The notes under the pieces: generated by a model | The model's input: only the letters and a program-made list of their open reading frames with translations | Told to the model about the DNA's origin: nothing | The model's database searches: none | Position numbers and translations under genes: made by a program | DNA from: Roseofilum reptotaenium CS-1145 | Lineage (GTDB): Bacteria; Cyanobacteriota; Cyanobacteriia; Cyanobacteriales; Desertifilaceae | Length of the DNA: 64,000 nt | NCBI RefSeq assembly: GCF_028330985.1 | Contig: NZ_JAQMUE010000103.1 | Span: forward strand, 1 to 64,000 | Reading direction: 5' to 3' | Shown: positions 1 to 8,222 of the stretch, one piece after another | Numbering within the stretch: the stretch's first letter is position 1 | How the letters are laid out: every line of letters starts with the position of its first letter

Positions 1-50
1 GGCGTTGGGGTTGGAGTCGGCGTTGGGGTTGGAGTCGGCGTTGGAGTCGG
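1..50. repeat. Simple tandem repeat coding for a Thr-Pro linker
   Basis: Units of GGCGTTGGGGTTGGAGTC occur at 1-18 and 19-36, with a shortened unit at 37-48. Read on the minus strand they encode alternating Thr-Pro in the secreted TpsA-like protein. Such repeats vary in copy number, so this is also a likely assembly weak point. Confidence 0.8.
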
Positions 51-2219
51 GGTGGGAGAAACAAGAATTATGCCATTGCTGCCATTATTTGCACTAGCAT
101 CTAAGATTCCATGGGAGATCGACCCATTTCCGGAAGTAATTTTGAGGGTAATATCCCCCCCCTGACTATCATTGGTCGTTGAGTCAATACCTTGTACAAC
201 AATGTTCCCTTGTTGAGTTTCAAAGAAAACATGTCCTGCATTCCCATTTTGGGCACTCGAACGGATAGAACTCAATGTTGTAATGTTCCCAATTGTTTGA
301 ATCCATAGGTTAATGTTGCCACCGTTTCCAGCTAGCTGAGTAGCGCTTGAGTTCAATTCTCCTGTGGTTATATCACCCATCTCCGTCGTCAATTGAATCG
401 TACCAGCATTACCGGCTTGGGTGGATGTATTCAGATTTCCCGTACTAATACTTCCCCCAGAAGTAGTTAGGGATATATTCCCCCCTTGTCCATCGGAATG
501 AGTATTGAGGTTTGCGGTGGTAATAGTGCCCGCAGAAGCCGTTAAAGAAATATTTCCCCCTTGTGAATTATCGCTGGTATTTAAGTTTCCAAGGGTAATA
601 CTGGCTCCTGAAATATTAATCTCTCTACCCGGAGCGGTAAAGGTGGCGGATGAGTCCATCATAAATGAACCGTTGTTATTCCTATCCGCATCAGCCCTAA
701 AGATGATAGAACCCGTACCCGGTAAGAAATTTAAGGAGACTCCATTGGCAATGGTAATGTTCTTGGTCGCTTCTAAAACAATATTGCCTGCCACCTGTTC
801 TAAAGTAGTAGCATTAAGGGTAATATCAGTTCCTGGAAATTGGTTAAAGTCAATGCTGGGCAGGTTATTCTCGGCTTCTGGAGGGTCAAAGGTATTGGCA
901 ATTAGAATATTTTCCGGATCGAGTAAGAGGGTTCCCCAATTTCCGGCTGGAGCGCTGACATTAACTTTGCCGGAAAAAGTAAGGGTGTCTTTGCCGGAAA
1001 CTTCTACTAATCCCCCATTTCCTCCAGTTTCTCCTCCTCGCGCTTCTACTGTGCCGTAAAATTGGGTATTTCCATCTGACCAAATGATAATTTCTCCTCC
1101 ATTTCCGTTATCCAAACTATTAGAGCGGATGTGGGAATCAGGACTAATGAGGGTTTGTTGGGCGTTGGGTAGGGGGCCTTTTCCTTGGTAAGATCCGCCG
1201 ATGTAAATTTGACCGCCATTTTCAGGACTAGAAGCATCAAGGTTTGCGTCAATTACGCCGACTTGAGTACCGATTACGTTTATGGTTCCGGAGGTGAAGG
1301 TAGGTTGGGTATGGGAAACATCGAGAGTGCCAGAGGCGATCGCCACACCTGGATTGTCTGGTATGGTAATCTCAGAACGGGTTAATACCAATTGTCCCTG
1401 AGCATTTACCTCGATCTGGGAAACATGATGGGGAATCTTTCCCCCCGTGAGCAATTCAGGAACCGACAGGGGGTTAAAGGGGATAGACTGGCGATCGCCA
1501 GCCGGAATTTCTAAACTGAGTAAATGTCCCTCTTGGGAAATCCGTAGAGTATGATGACCTGGAACTGCGCCCAAGGTGATTGTACCTCCTGGTGCATTGA
1601 GGGTTCCTAAATTGATGACTGTGCCACCAGTTAAGCTCAAGGCTTCACCGTCATCAACCGTTAAGTTGCCCCAATTCAAAATTACACCTGGACTGGCTCC
1701 ATCAAACCTAAATTCATTGGGTGTACCGGTCAAAATTTGCCAGTTATTGTCCCCAAATGCATTCAACCATTGATTTTGACCAAAACCAATACCCGTGGCA
1801 GTTGTAGCGTGAAATGCAGCGGGAACATTGAGTTGAGTATTGGGGCCAAATAGAATCCCCGCAGGATTAATGAGATAGAGGTTAGAATTACCTCCTAAAA
1901 CTTGGATTAACCCATTAATCGTAGATGGGTTTCCCCCATTAATGCGGCTGAAAATATTCTCAATTCCTGGTGTAGACAAAAAATTGGCCACCTGATGAGG
2001 GGTCAGGCCAAATTGAATAAAACTATGAAAGAGGTTCGCACCATCAGCAGAGGTACTCCCCCCTTGGATATAGAATTGATTCCCCTGGGGAATCACTGTC
2101 GTTCCTGTACCATCAGCCGCTGGTACAATGGTTTGGGCTTGGGTAATTTGGACATAGCTTCCGCACAACCACAGGGATAGGGTGAGCAGGAGATTCAAGC
2201 TGTTTATCCGCAGGGACAT
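1..2219 (-). CDS. TpsA-like filamentous haemagglutinin N-terminal domain protein (C-terminus beyond window)
   Basis: About 739 residues are visible; the gene runs off the left edge. The start is ATG at 2219. Seen: a signal peptide (hydrophobic core around residues 8-20, then QITQAQ), and a TPS/filamentous-haemagglutinin N-terminal domain with NPAGILFG at residues 118-125. Low-complexity Gly/Asn/Ser/Thr beta-helix-like repeats follow, with units such as GNISLTAS and GNLNTS. A Thr-Pro repeat lies at the window edge and probably links to a further domain. Family knowledge: such proteins are exported by a partner TpsB/ShlB porin that recognises the N-terminal domain. It lies 6 bp downstream of a DUF928 gene on the same strand, so an operon is likely. 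The missing end may carry a CHAT or adhesive domain; that cannot be seen here. Confidence 0.85.
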   Translation of the reverse strand, partial: MSLRINSLNLLLTLSLWLCGSYVQITQAQTIVPAADGTGTTVIPQGNQFYIQGGSTSADGANLFHSFIQFGLTPHQVANFLSTPGIENIFSRINGGNPSTINGLIQVLGGNSNLYLINPAGILFGPNTQLNVPAAFHATTATGIGFGQNQWLNAFGDNNWQILTGTPNEFRFDGASPGVILNWGNLTVDDGEALSLTGGTVINLGTLNAPGGTITLGAVPGHHTLRISQEGHLLSLEIPAGDRQSIPFNPLSVPELLTGGKIPHHVSQIEVNAQGQLVLTRSEITIPDNPGVAIASGTLDVSHTQPTFTSGTINVIGTQVGVIDANLDASSPENGGQIYIGGSYQGKGPLPNAQQTLISPDSHIRSNSLDNGNGGEIIIWSDGNTQFYGTVEARGGETGGNGGLVEVSGKDTLTFSGKVNVSAPAGNWGTLLLDPENILIANTFDPPEAENNLPSIDFNQFPGTDITLNATTLEQVAGNIVLEATKNITIANGVSLNFLPGTGSIIFRADADRNNNGSFMMDSSATFTAPGREINISGASITLGNLNTSDNSQGGNISLTASAGTITTANLNTHSDGQGGNISLTTSGGSISTGNLNTSTQAGNAGTIQLTTEMGDITTGELNSSATQLAGNGGNINLWIQTIGNITTLSSIRSSAQNGNAGHVFFETQQGNIVVQGIDSTTNDSQGGDITLKITSGNGSISHGILDASANNGSNGIILVSPTPTPTPTPTPTPTPTPT

Positions 2220-2225
2220 AAGTAA

Positions 2226-2993
2226 TTACTCGGATTCACTCGATGAAAGGAGTTGGCTTTGGGCAAATGCATCGAGTTGAACAGAGCGGAGCAACGTTTC
2301 CCATTGGTTGGCGATCGCCCCATCTTGGGGATGGCGATCGTAGAGTTGAGCCATCGCTGATAGCGCGTCATGCCAAATACCTGACTCAGCATAAATCTTG
2401 GGGAGAGCTTCTGGACTAGCTTGTTGAATTTGGGCTTTTAGAGGGTCGCTTGCTTCAATACGTTCTATCCAACCATCTACAATTATATCACCCGTACGGT
2501 CTTGAGGATCGCAAACCAAGGATAAATACCAATGGTAGAGTTCATTGTTTTTGAGTCCTTCTGCTTCCTCTTTCGATAAGCGGATACTGACAATTCCCGA
2601 TTCAGAAGGAGCAGGCAGTGCTTTCTCGTAGATAATTGTTGTGTCGTTTTTGTCCATCAAGGTGAATTTCAGCATTTTACCTTCAGCATGAGGCACATAC
2701 CAGAAGAGGGTAGGATGGCTTTCTAAAGTTAAGGCTAAATCTTTGACAGGAACTAAAGCGGTTAAGGGTTGGTTATTCCCTTCAGAAACACTACAGCCAC
2801 GAGTTCCTGCATCTGAGGTTCTGGGGGGTGCTCCTCTTCTTGGAGGATTAAAGGCTTGGGCAATTTCAAAACTGGGTTTAGGGAGGGCAGTAGATCCACT
2901 GTGCCAACCCAGAATTGCCAAGAAAGTTAAGGTGGCTAGTTTACGGGTTGTTCCTGACAAAAAAGTATTTTTTTTCACCTTAAATAACCTCAA
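2226..2993 (-). CDS. DUF928 domain-containing protein
   Basis: 255 residues. Seen: a basic N-terminus and a hydrophobic stretch (about residues 18-37) that reads as a signal peptide or anchor. Next comes the DUF928-type RRGAPPRTSDAGTRGC segment (about residues 51-67) and a beta-rich body containing FWYVP and YHWYLSLVC, with a helical C-terminus. Family knowledge: DUF928 proteins are mostly cyanobacterial and often sit beside filamentous-haemagglutinin or CHAT genes, as here; their function is unknown. The stop lies 6 bp before the TpsA-like start, so the two are probably co-transcribed. A role in export or assembly of the exoprotein is inference from position only. Confidence 0.85.
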   Translation of the reverse strand: MRLFKVKKNTFLSGTTRKLATLTFLAILGWHSGSTALPKPSFEIAQAFNPPRRGAPPRTSDAGTRGCSVSEGNNQPLTALVPVKDLALTLESHPTLFWYVPHAEGKMLKFTLMDKNDTTIIYEKALPAPSESGIVSIRLSKEEAEGLKNNELYHWYLSLVCDPQDRTGDIIVDGWIERIEASDPLKAQIQQASPEALPKIYAESGIWHDALSAMAQLYDRHPQDGAIANQWETLLRSVQLDAFAQSQLLSSSESE

Positions 2994-3302
2994 TTATTAC
3001 GATGGACACAAGGGAGGCGATCTAGAGATCTCAGCAATCTTAATGATAGTCTTCATCTACCTGCTCGGAAGATAAGGAAGGAGAGACGTTCTCATATAAC
3101 CAGTTTAGTTTTTTCCCGTTCTCTTTTTAACCGAACAAGTACGGATTTTTCTTTTAAGTTTTCATTAAGACATCCACCAAGAGTTTTCAAGGAGGATCGA
3201 GCACTGAAATCAAATATTTTGGGTTTAGGTTTCAAAAATTTTCCGGAAGAGACCAAAGGATTGAGCTAGATTGTAGATTGATCTTAAGTGATACATTGGT
3301 GA
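2994..3302. other. Gene-free stretch upstream of the DUF928 gene
   Basis: No convincing reading frame. This interval must hold the promoter of the minus-strand DUF928-TpsA pair and otherwise looks AT-rich and unstructured. The terminator at its right end separates it from glutathione reductase. Confidence 0.5.
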
Positions 3303-3326
3303 GAAAAAAAGGGGGTGAGACCCCCT
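3303..3326 (-). terminator. Rho-independent terminator of the glutathione reductase gene
   Basis: On the minus strand GGGGG-TCTCA-CCCCC forms a stem-loop followed directly by seven Ts (plus strand: A7, GGGGG, TGAGA, CCCCC at 3304-3325). It lies about 150 bp past the gor stop, beyond a dispersed repeat copy. Confidence 0.75.
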
Positions 3327-3340
3327 CCTCTCTGACCATC

Positions 3341-3419
3341 CTCTCTTCTATGGAGTACAACTTGAAGCTTTATACCCTAAGCAATGCAAGCCTATTGCCT
3401 AGCGCTTCGCGCTATATTA
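3341..3419. repeat. Dispersed repeat, copy A (related copy at 30771-30873)
   Basis: The pattern CTCTCTTCTATGGAG-TACAACTTGAAGC...CCTAAGC...TATTGCCTAGCGC-TTC-GCGCTATA recurs with small changes at 30783-30873. The right end forms a short hairpin (TAGCGC/GCGCTA). The shared body and hairpin end suggest a small non-autonomous element rather than chance. Confidence 0.65.
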
Positions 3420-3470
3420 CGGCAATGCTTCAATATGATTCTCAATCCCTCAATCTTTCAGGGATTAGAA

Positions 3471-4820
3471 CTAACGCATGGTGACAAATTCTTCGGCTGA
3501 ACTGGGGTGGATGCCAACTGTAGCATCAAAGTTGGCTTTAGTGGCTCCCATTTTCAGAGCGATCGCCACGCCTTGGATAATTTCTCCCGCATGTTCTCCT
3601 ACCATATGCGCTCCTAATACTTTATCCGTTTCCTCATTAACTACCAATTTCATTAATGTACGGTCTTCTTGGCCACTCACAGTATGATAAAGGGGTCTAA
3701 ATTTGGCACGGTAAATTTTAACCTTATCACCATACTGAGCGCGAGCTTCTTCTTCCGTCAAGCCTACAGTTCCTGCTTCAGGATTAGAAAAGACAGCAGT
3801 CGGTATATTATCATAACTCATTTGCCGAGATTTCCCCCCAAAATGGGTATCAGAAAAAGCGCGACCTTCTCCAATGGCAACCGGGGTTAAATTTACCCGA
3901 TCTGTACAGTCTCCAACAGCGTAGATATGTTCGATGTTGGTGCGACTATTAGCATCAACGGCGATCGCCCCTTTTTCCACGGTTATCCCTACTTTATCTA
4001 ACCCTAATTTCTCTAAATTGGGTTTGCGTCCCGTCGCCGAGATTCCCACCGCATCAGCAATAACGATTTCCTCCTCATTTTCTCGCGCAATCGTCACCGC
4101 CAGTCCTGCGTCCGTTTTTTCCACCTGCTTAATCACACTCTTATTTAAAACTCGGACACCATGGCGCTCCATTTCCGATTGAATATGGGTGCGAATATCC
4201 TCATCGAAGCCATGAAGAATATGCTCCCGACGGATCACTTCCGTCACTTCCGTTCCCAGTCCATGGAGAATACAGGCAAACTCTACGCCAATATAGCCAC
4301 CCCCTAAAATCACCACCCGTTTCGGTTGCTCCGCGATCTGGAAAATTTGATCGGAAATTAAGGTATGTTCAATTCCCGGAATATCGGGTTTAACCGGTTT
4401 GCCTCCCACGGCAATCAGGATTTTATCCGCCGTTACTGTATCTTCACCAATTTTCAGGGTATGGGGATCGACAAACTCAGCATATCCCTGGTATACTTTT
4501 ACCTCAGACTTATCTAACATTCTCTGATACACCCCATTCAGGCGATCGACTTCCCCATTCACGGCGGTAATCATTTTCGTCCAATCTAGGTGACTTTCCA
4601 CCGGACTCCAGCCGTAGCCTTGGCTCTCTTCAAACAAACTGGGAAAATGGGAAGCGTACACCATTAGTTTTTTGGGAATACAGCCTCGGTTCACGCAGGT
4701 TCCCCCCAGGCGATCGAATTCAGCAATTCCCACCTTAGCGCCATATTCGGCGGCACGTCTAGCACTGGCAATACCCCCTGAACCGGCACCAATGACAAAT
4801 AAATCGAAATCGTAACTCAT
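3471..4820 (-). CDS. gor: Glutathione-disulfide reductase
   Basis: 449 residues, the usual length. Reduces glutathione disulfide with NADPH, in the cytosol, as an FAD homodimer. Seen: FAD-binding GAGSGG (residues 11-16), the redox-active disulfide in GGTCVNRGC (C42 and C47), and the NAD(P)-binding GGGYIGVEFA near residue 175. The C-terminal GIHPSSAEE carries the catalytic His-Glu pair contributed across the dimer. The CVNRGC active site fits glutathione reductase better than dihydrolipoamide dehydrogenase or mercuric reductase. Single gene with its own terminator downstream. In cyanobacteria it supports peroxide defence and glutaredoxin function. Confidence 0.93.
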   Translation of the reverse strand: MSYDFDLFVIGAGSGGIASARRAAEYGAKVGIAEFDRLGGTCVNRGCIPKKLMVYASHFPSLFEESQGYGWSPVESHLDWTKMITAVNGEVDRLNGVYQRMLDKSEVKVYQGYAEFVDPHTLKIGEDTVTADKILIAVGGKPVKPDIPGIEHTLISDQIFQIAEQPKRVVILGGGYIGVEFACILHGLGTEVTEVIRREHILHGFDEDIRTHIQSEMERHGVRVLNKSVIKQVEKTDAGLAVTIARENEEEIVIADAVGISATGRKPNLEKLGLDKVGITVEKGAIAVDANSRTNIEHIYAVGDCTDRVNLTPVAIGEGRAFSDTHFGGKSRQMSYDNIPTAVFSNPEAGTVGLTEEEARAQYGDKVKIYRAKFRPLYHTVSGQEDRTLMKLVVNEETDKVLGAHMVGEHAGEIIQGVAIALKMGATKANFDATVGIHPSSAEEFVTMR

Positions 4821-4870
4821 GGTTGTGTTTCTCTCAAATTTCCCCTATTGTAGTAGACCAAGCATCACAA

Positions 4871-4919
4871 GTTGTTGCACTTCAGCACTAAATCCTTCAG
4901 AGTACTAAAGCACAATAAT
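4871..4919. repeat. Degenerate hairpin repeat (family of 7978-8043)
   Basis: The left arm GTTGTTGCACTTCAGCACT (4871-4889) and the right arm beginning AGTACTAAAG (4901) match the perfect hairpin at 7978-8043, including the loop end TTCAG/CTCAG. The right arm has decayed. It lies between gor and the DUF4160 gene. Confidence 0.6.
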
Positions 4920-5061
4920 GAACCCAGTCAGGACAGTAAGGTGGACAGGAGAATAAGGATATTGTTGGGCGAGTTCAAGTACACGGGTTTCTAGAGACTA
5001 ATCCCTGACCAAATTGTGATAAAATCTTCCTAGTCAATATAAAAAATAAAATCTTGCTTGA

Positions 5062-5298
5062 GTGCCAACTGTTTTAAGATTTGAAGCTTATCGCTTTTAT
5101 TTTTATAGTCATGAGCCGAATGAACCACCCCATATTCACGTTGATAGAGATAATCAATCAGCTAAATTCTGGTTATCTCGTGTATCATTGGCAAAAAATA
5201 TTGGCTTTAGTGCTAAAGAGTTAAGGAAAATTCAATCCATTGTAGAATCTCATCAGGAACAATTTTTAGAGGCATGGTATGAATACTTTGATAGTTGA
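5062..5298 (+). CDS. DUF4160 domain-containing protein
   Basis: 78 residues with a GTG start, the only good start in frame. Seen: the family signature of an N-terminal PTVLRFEAYRFYFYSHEPNEPPHIHV, where the HEPxEPPHIHV part is typical, followed by a WL-rich segment and a helical end. Its last 20 bases overlap the next gene, a DUF2442 protein. Family knowledge: DUF4160 and DUF2442 genes very often occur as such overlapping pairs and have been treated as toxin-antitoxin-like. I know of no established activity. Only the pair arrangement is seen here. Confidence 0.85.
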   Translation: MPTVLRFEAYRFYFYSHEPNEPPHIHVDRDNQSAKFWLSRVSLAKNIGFSAKELRKIQSIVESHQEQFLEAWYEYFDS

Positions 5299-5548
5299 AA
5301 CGGATATTCGTGTCAACCAAGTTCTTATTCATGATGATTCCTTTAGTGTGGAATTGATGGATGGACGAACGATTACTGTTCCCTTAGCTTGGTTTCCTCG
5401 TCTTTTAAGTGCCACTTCTGAGCAGTTACAAAACTGGGAAATTTGTGGCGGTGGGTATGGAATTCACTGGGAAGATATCGATGAAGATATCAGTACTGAA
5501 GGATTGTTACGTGGTGCTGCTGCTCCTCGTCGTTCTTCTCCTGTTTGA
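5279..5548 (+). CDS. DUF2442 domain-containing protein
   Basis: 89 residues, ATG start inside the end of the DUF4160 gene, so translation is probably coupled. Seen: DUF2442 features, namely a beta-strand MDGRTITVPLAWFPRL and the C-terminal GIHWEDIDEDISTEGLLRG. The tail after residue 80 (AAAPRRSSPV) is low complexity. The predicted partner of DUF4160; an antitoxin-like or DNA-binding role is inference. Function unknown. Confidence 0.85.
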   Translation: MNTLIVETDIRVNQVLIHDDSFSVELMDGRTITVPLAWFPRLLSATSEQLQNWEICGGGYGIHWEDIDEDISTEGLLRGAAAPRRSSPV

Positions 5549-5598
5549 AGGCAGATCGTGGGGGTGGGGCGAGTTTACGATATGTATGGATGAGTTTC

Positions 5599-6073
5599 CT
5601 ATAGCTTTCCTCCCAAGTCAAGCCAAATCTGCTTTTGCACGCTAAAACCAAATTGACCCTTACTATATTTCACCCATAATCGGTCAATGCTTCTCAAGTC
5701 AGTGCGCGAAAAATTTCTTAAGTCTTTAACACGCAACCACTCCTCTTTTTTCCGTTTCACCGCTTCGAGTATCCTGCGGCAGCTTTCCTCATCCGCGTCT
5801 TTCCATCTCTGCTGCTGCAACAGTCTCTGCAACCGAGTATAGTCCACCCCTCGCTCTGACTTTAAATCATCCCCTGGGGGCGGATTTAGATTTAAGTTTA
5901 GTGTAGGAAAAGGAGAACTAGTCACTGGTGATTTAACGCTTTGTTGAGGAGCAGGAGCCGCAGCCCCCCGAAAAACAGGGTAACTCCAACCATTTCTGTA
6001 TCGACTGCGGACGATCTTTTGCTTCCAATGCCATCCCCCAGACAATGGCATAGTTCAAATTGGCACTAATCCC
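5599..6073 (-). pseudogene. Remnant of a Ser/Thr protein kinase-GUN4 fusion
   Basis: Two frames carry recognisable pieces in the expected order. The segment 6070 down to about 5945 reads NYAIVWGMALEAKDRPQSIQ, the last helix of a cyanobacterial Ser/Thr kinase domain (normally GMALEAxxRPQS). After a frame change, the 5599-6051 frame carries a GUN4 domain (DYTRLQRLL...WKDADEESCRRIL...FSVQKQIW). It stops after LDLGGKL, before the C-terminal half of GUN4. A stop codon lies upstream of the kinase piece and the rest of the kinase is gone. Intact cyanobacterial relatives join an N-terminal kinase to a C-terminal GUN4 (tetrapyrrole-binding) domain. A 150-residue product could still be made but is unlikely to work. 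Confidence 0.7.
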
Positions 6074-6210
6074 TCAATGCTGTTTCGGCTCAATCAATTT
6101 TGCATTCCGCATCCCCCTACCGGTTTACTTGAGCTGAAACGGTCTACTCGGTCGTAAATTCTGCCAATTCTCGATACAATTTTCATAGACCTGGTGACTG
6201 ATAACTGAAC

Positions 6211-6972
6211 ATGACTGTAGAGACCGAAACACCAACTCCATTGCCTGCTGTAGATCCTCTGGATGAATTGCCCGATGATGTGGAAATGTCGTTGTTTGAC
6301 CATTTGGAAGAACTACGGCAACGGTTTTTCTATGCCTTGATTGCGGTGGCGATCGCCGTGGTAGGCTGTTTTGTGTTAGTCAAGCCGATTGTACAATTCC
6401 TGGAAATTCCCGCAGGAAATGTGAAGTTTTTACAATTAGCTCCGGGAGAATACTTCTTTGTTTCCCTGAAAGTGGCCGGCTATAGTGGTATCATTCTGGC
6501 TACTCCGGCGATTCTCTATCAAATTATCCAATTTGTTCTCCCTGGACTGACGCGCAGAGAGCGGCGCTTAGTGCTGCCAGTGGTAGTGGGATCGAGTGTC
6601 TTATTTCTCACTGGGCTGCTGTTTGCCCAAATGGTGTTAATTCCCGCAGCGCTGAACTTTTTTATCACCTATGGCGCGGAAGTCGTTGAGCAAGCCTGGT
6701 CAATTGACCGCTATTTTGAGTTTGTATTGCTGCTGATGTTTAGTACCGGATTGGCGTTTCAAGTCCCCGTCATTCAAGTACTATTGAGTGTCTTAGGACT
6801 CGTTTCATCGCAACAAATGCTTGCCGGATGGCGCTATGTGGTGATGGGAGGCGTACTCCTTGGCGCTATCCTGACTCCCTCTACCGATCCGGTGACGCAA
6901 AGTTTACTCGCGGGAGCCGTTTTAGGGCTGTATTTTGGGGGTGTTGGGTTAGTAAAGGCGATCGGTCGTTAA
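6211..6972 (+). CDS. tatC: Twin-arginine translocase subunit TatC
   Basis: 253 residues; an integral membrane receptor of the Tat pathway, which recognises twin-arginine signal peptides and exports folded proteins across plasma and thylakoid membranes. Seen: an acidic N-terminal extension (residues 1-25), the TatC signature [14 protein letters not shown] (about 27-40), six hydrophobic segments, the conserved P-rich loop [13 protein letters not shown] (about 107-119), and a C-terminal [10 protein letters not shown]. Start at ATG 6211. TatA/B are not adjacent, which is normal in cyanobacteria. Confidence 0.95.
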   Translation: MTVETETPTPLPAVDPLDELPDDVEMSLFDHLEELRQRFFYALIAVAIAVVGCFVLVKPIVQFLEIPAGNVKFLQLAPGEYFFVSLKVAGYSGIILATPAILYQIIQFVLPGLTRRERRLVLPVVVGSSVLFLTGLLFAQMVLIPAALNFFITYGAEVVEQAWSIDRYFEFVLLLMFSTGLAFQVPVIQVLLSVLGLVSSQQMLAGWRYVVMGGVLLGAILTPSTDPVTQSLLAGAVLGLYFGGVGLVKAIGR

Positions 6973-7074
6973 CAGTGTGGTAAAATACGGGTTCTGAACC
7001 TTAAAATTGGCTCTCAACTGGGTTTTCACCAGTATGAGCTGTGGTCAAAGATAGGATAATTAGGAATTAAATAG

Positions 7075-7746
7075 ATGGAAGTTGTATTAAGCAAGATTCT
7101 TTATAAGGGTGAAATCAAAGGGTCTCAATCCGATGAATATATTGAGATCGCCAATTATGGAGATGGAAGTGCGGATTTATCGGGTTGGAAAGTTGCTTCA
7201 TCAGGAACCAACCAAGAATTTACTTTTCCCGAAGGGACAGCTTTAGCCTCGGGTAAAAAATGCCGGGTATATACCAATCAAATTAATCAAGAGTCCGGTG
7301 GATTTAGTTTTGAACATAAAAGTGCCCTCTGGAACGATCTAGGAAGTACAGGAAAACTCTTTGATGACCAAGGCAATGAAGTCTCTAGTATTTCTTATTC
7401 ATCCAATGGTAAAGTGGCGATCTCCGAAATTGGCTATAAAGGCCAGATCAAAGGATCTCAATCTGATGAATATATTGCGATCGCCAATCATAGCGATAAA
7501 AGTGCTGATTTATCAGGCTGGAAGGTTCTTTCCTCCGGCAGAAATAAAGAATTTATCTTTCCTGAAAGCACATCTTTAGCCTCTAGTCAAACCGTACGAG
7601 TCTATACGGATCAAATCAATCAAGAGTCCGGGGGATTTAGTTTTGAGTACAAAAGTGCCCTCTGGAACGATCAAGGGGGTACGGGAAAACTCTTTGACGC
7701 TCAAGGAAATGAGGTTTCCAGTTATAGCTATCAAAATTCTAATTAA
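7075..7746 (+). CDS. Protein with two tandem lamin-tail (LTD) domains
   Basis: 223 residues made of two near-identical units, about residues 1-108 and 115-220. Each contains SEY/DEYI-IANxxDxSADLSGWKV, a central F-x-FP stretch and SALWNDxGxTGKLFDxQGNEVSS. Family knowledge: this is the immunoglobulin-like lamin tail domain, which in bacteria is found in secreted or surface proteins and nucleases. No signal peptide, membrane segment or enzymatic domain is visible, which is unusual. The high similarity of the repeats points to a recent internal duplication. It stands alone between tatC and a repeat-rich spacer. Probable binding or structural role; not proven. Confidence 0.8.
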   Translation: MEVVLSKILYKGEIKGSQSDEYIEIANYGDGSADLSGWKVASSGTNQEFTFPEGTALASGKKCRVYTNQINQESGGFSFEHKSALWNDLGSTGKLFDDQGNEVSSISYSSNGKVAISEIGYKGQIKGSQSDEYIAIANHSDKSADLSGWKVLSSGRNKEFIFPESTSLASSQTVRVYTDQINQESGGFSFEYKSALWNDQGGTGKLFDAQGNEVSSYSYQNSN

Positions 7747-7977
7747 CAACCGAACCCACACTGTCCTTAACAACTGGATTAGAGCTAAGTTTTCTTCCTT
7801 TCAAATTAAGTAGTCGACCGTTTTATCTAATTTGGTATAGCAGTGGAAAGGATAGTTAGGACATTTTCCATTGCCTGTTGCCTATTACCTCAAACCATAA
7901 CCTCACTGTCCTAACCAACTTATTCACTGCTATAAATTAGATAAAAATGGGGATAGGGAGAGAAATGTGCCATACAC

Positions 7978-8043
7978 TTTCCTTCGTTGTTGCACTTTAG
8001 TACTATGGCAGCTCAGAGTACTAAAGTGCAACAACGAAGGAAA
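7978..8043. repeat. Perfect 27-bp-arm hairpin element
   Basis: The arms 7978-8004 and 8017-8043 are exact reverse complements (core CCTTCGTTGTTGCACTTTAG), separated by the 12-base loop ATGGCAGCTCAG. A decayed relative lies at 4871-4919. It is far longer than a terminator stem and lacks a T-run, so it reads as a small mobile hairpin (MITE/REP-like). Conserved AGTACT flanks the loop. Confidence 0.8.
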
Positions 8044-8098
8044 TCTAATTCAGCATTTTAGACAGGTATAGTTGTTTTAATTAAGGATGGGACATGGT

Positions 8099-8128
8099 TG
8101 TAGGGGCGAACGGCCGTTCGCCCCTACA
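8099..8128. repeat. 30-bp perfect palindrome of the TGTAGGGGC family
   Basis: TGTAGGGGCGAACGG followed by its exact reverse complement. The palindrome at 32177-32206 has the same outer nine bases (TGTAGGGGC/GCCCCTACA) with a different centre. Palindromes of this type are common interspersed repeats in cyanobacterial genomes. Confidence 0.8.
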
Positions 8129-8222
8129 GATACCGTTGTTGTAGATAAATCTTGGTGTGTCAATCTTAATTAAAATGACTATAACAGTAATACAGAATTT
8201 ATCTATTTCCTGGTATTTATCA

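Larger units (their letters stand above)
7747..8222. other. Gene-free spacer rich in palindromes
   Basis: 476 bp without a credible gene between the LTD gene and the DUF1517 gene. It holds two separate repeat elements (7978-8043 and 8099-8128, listed individually) plus imperfect direct copies of short AT-rich words. The elements appear to have accumulated here as insertions in non-coding DNA. Confidence 0.6.

Noticed and set aside
505-1059. Plus-strand 184-codon open frame and other plus-strand frames across 505-2180
   Set aside because: They lie inside the minus-strand filamentous-haemagglutinin gene, which translates cleanly with family motifs; the plus-strand product is Val/Pro-rich antisense.
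3278-3484. Plus-strand 68-codon frame across the terminator and repeat copy A
   Set aside because: It crosses a terminator and a dispersed repeat and ends at the gor stop; not a gene.
5409-5645. Plus-strand 78-codon frame overlapping DUF2442
   Set aside because: A different frame of the DUF2442 gene; its Leu/Val run comes from GTGCTGCTG-type codons at the end of that gene.
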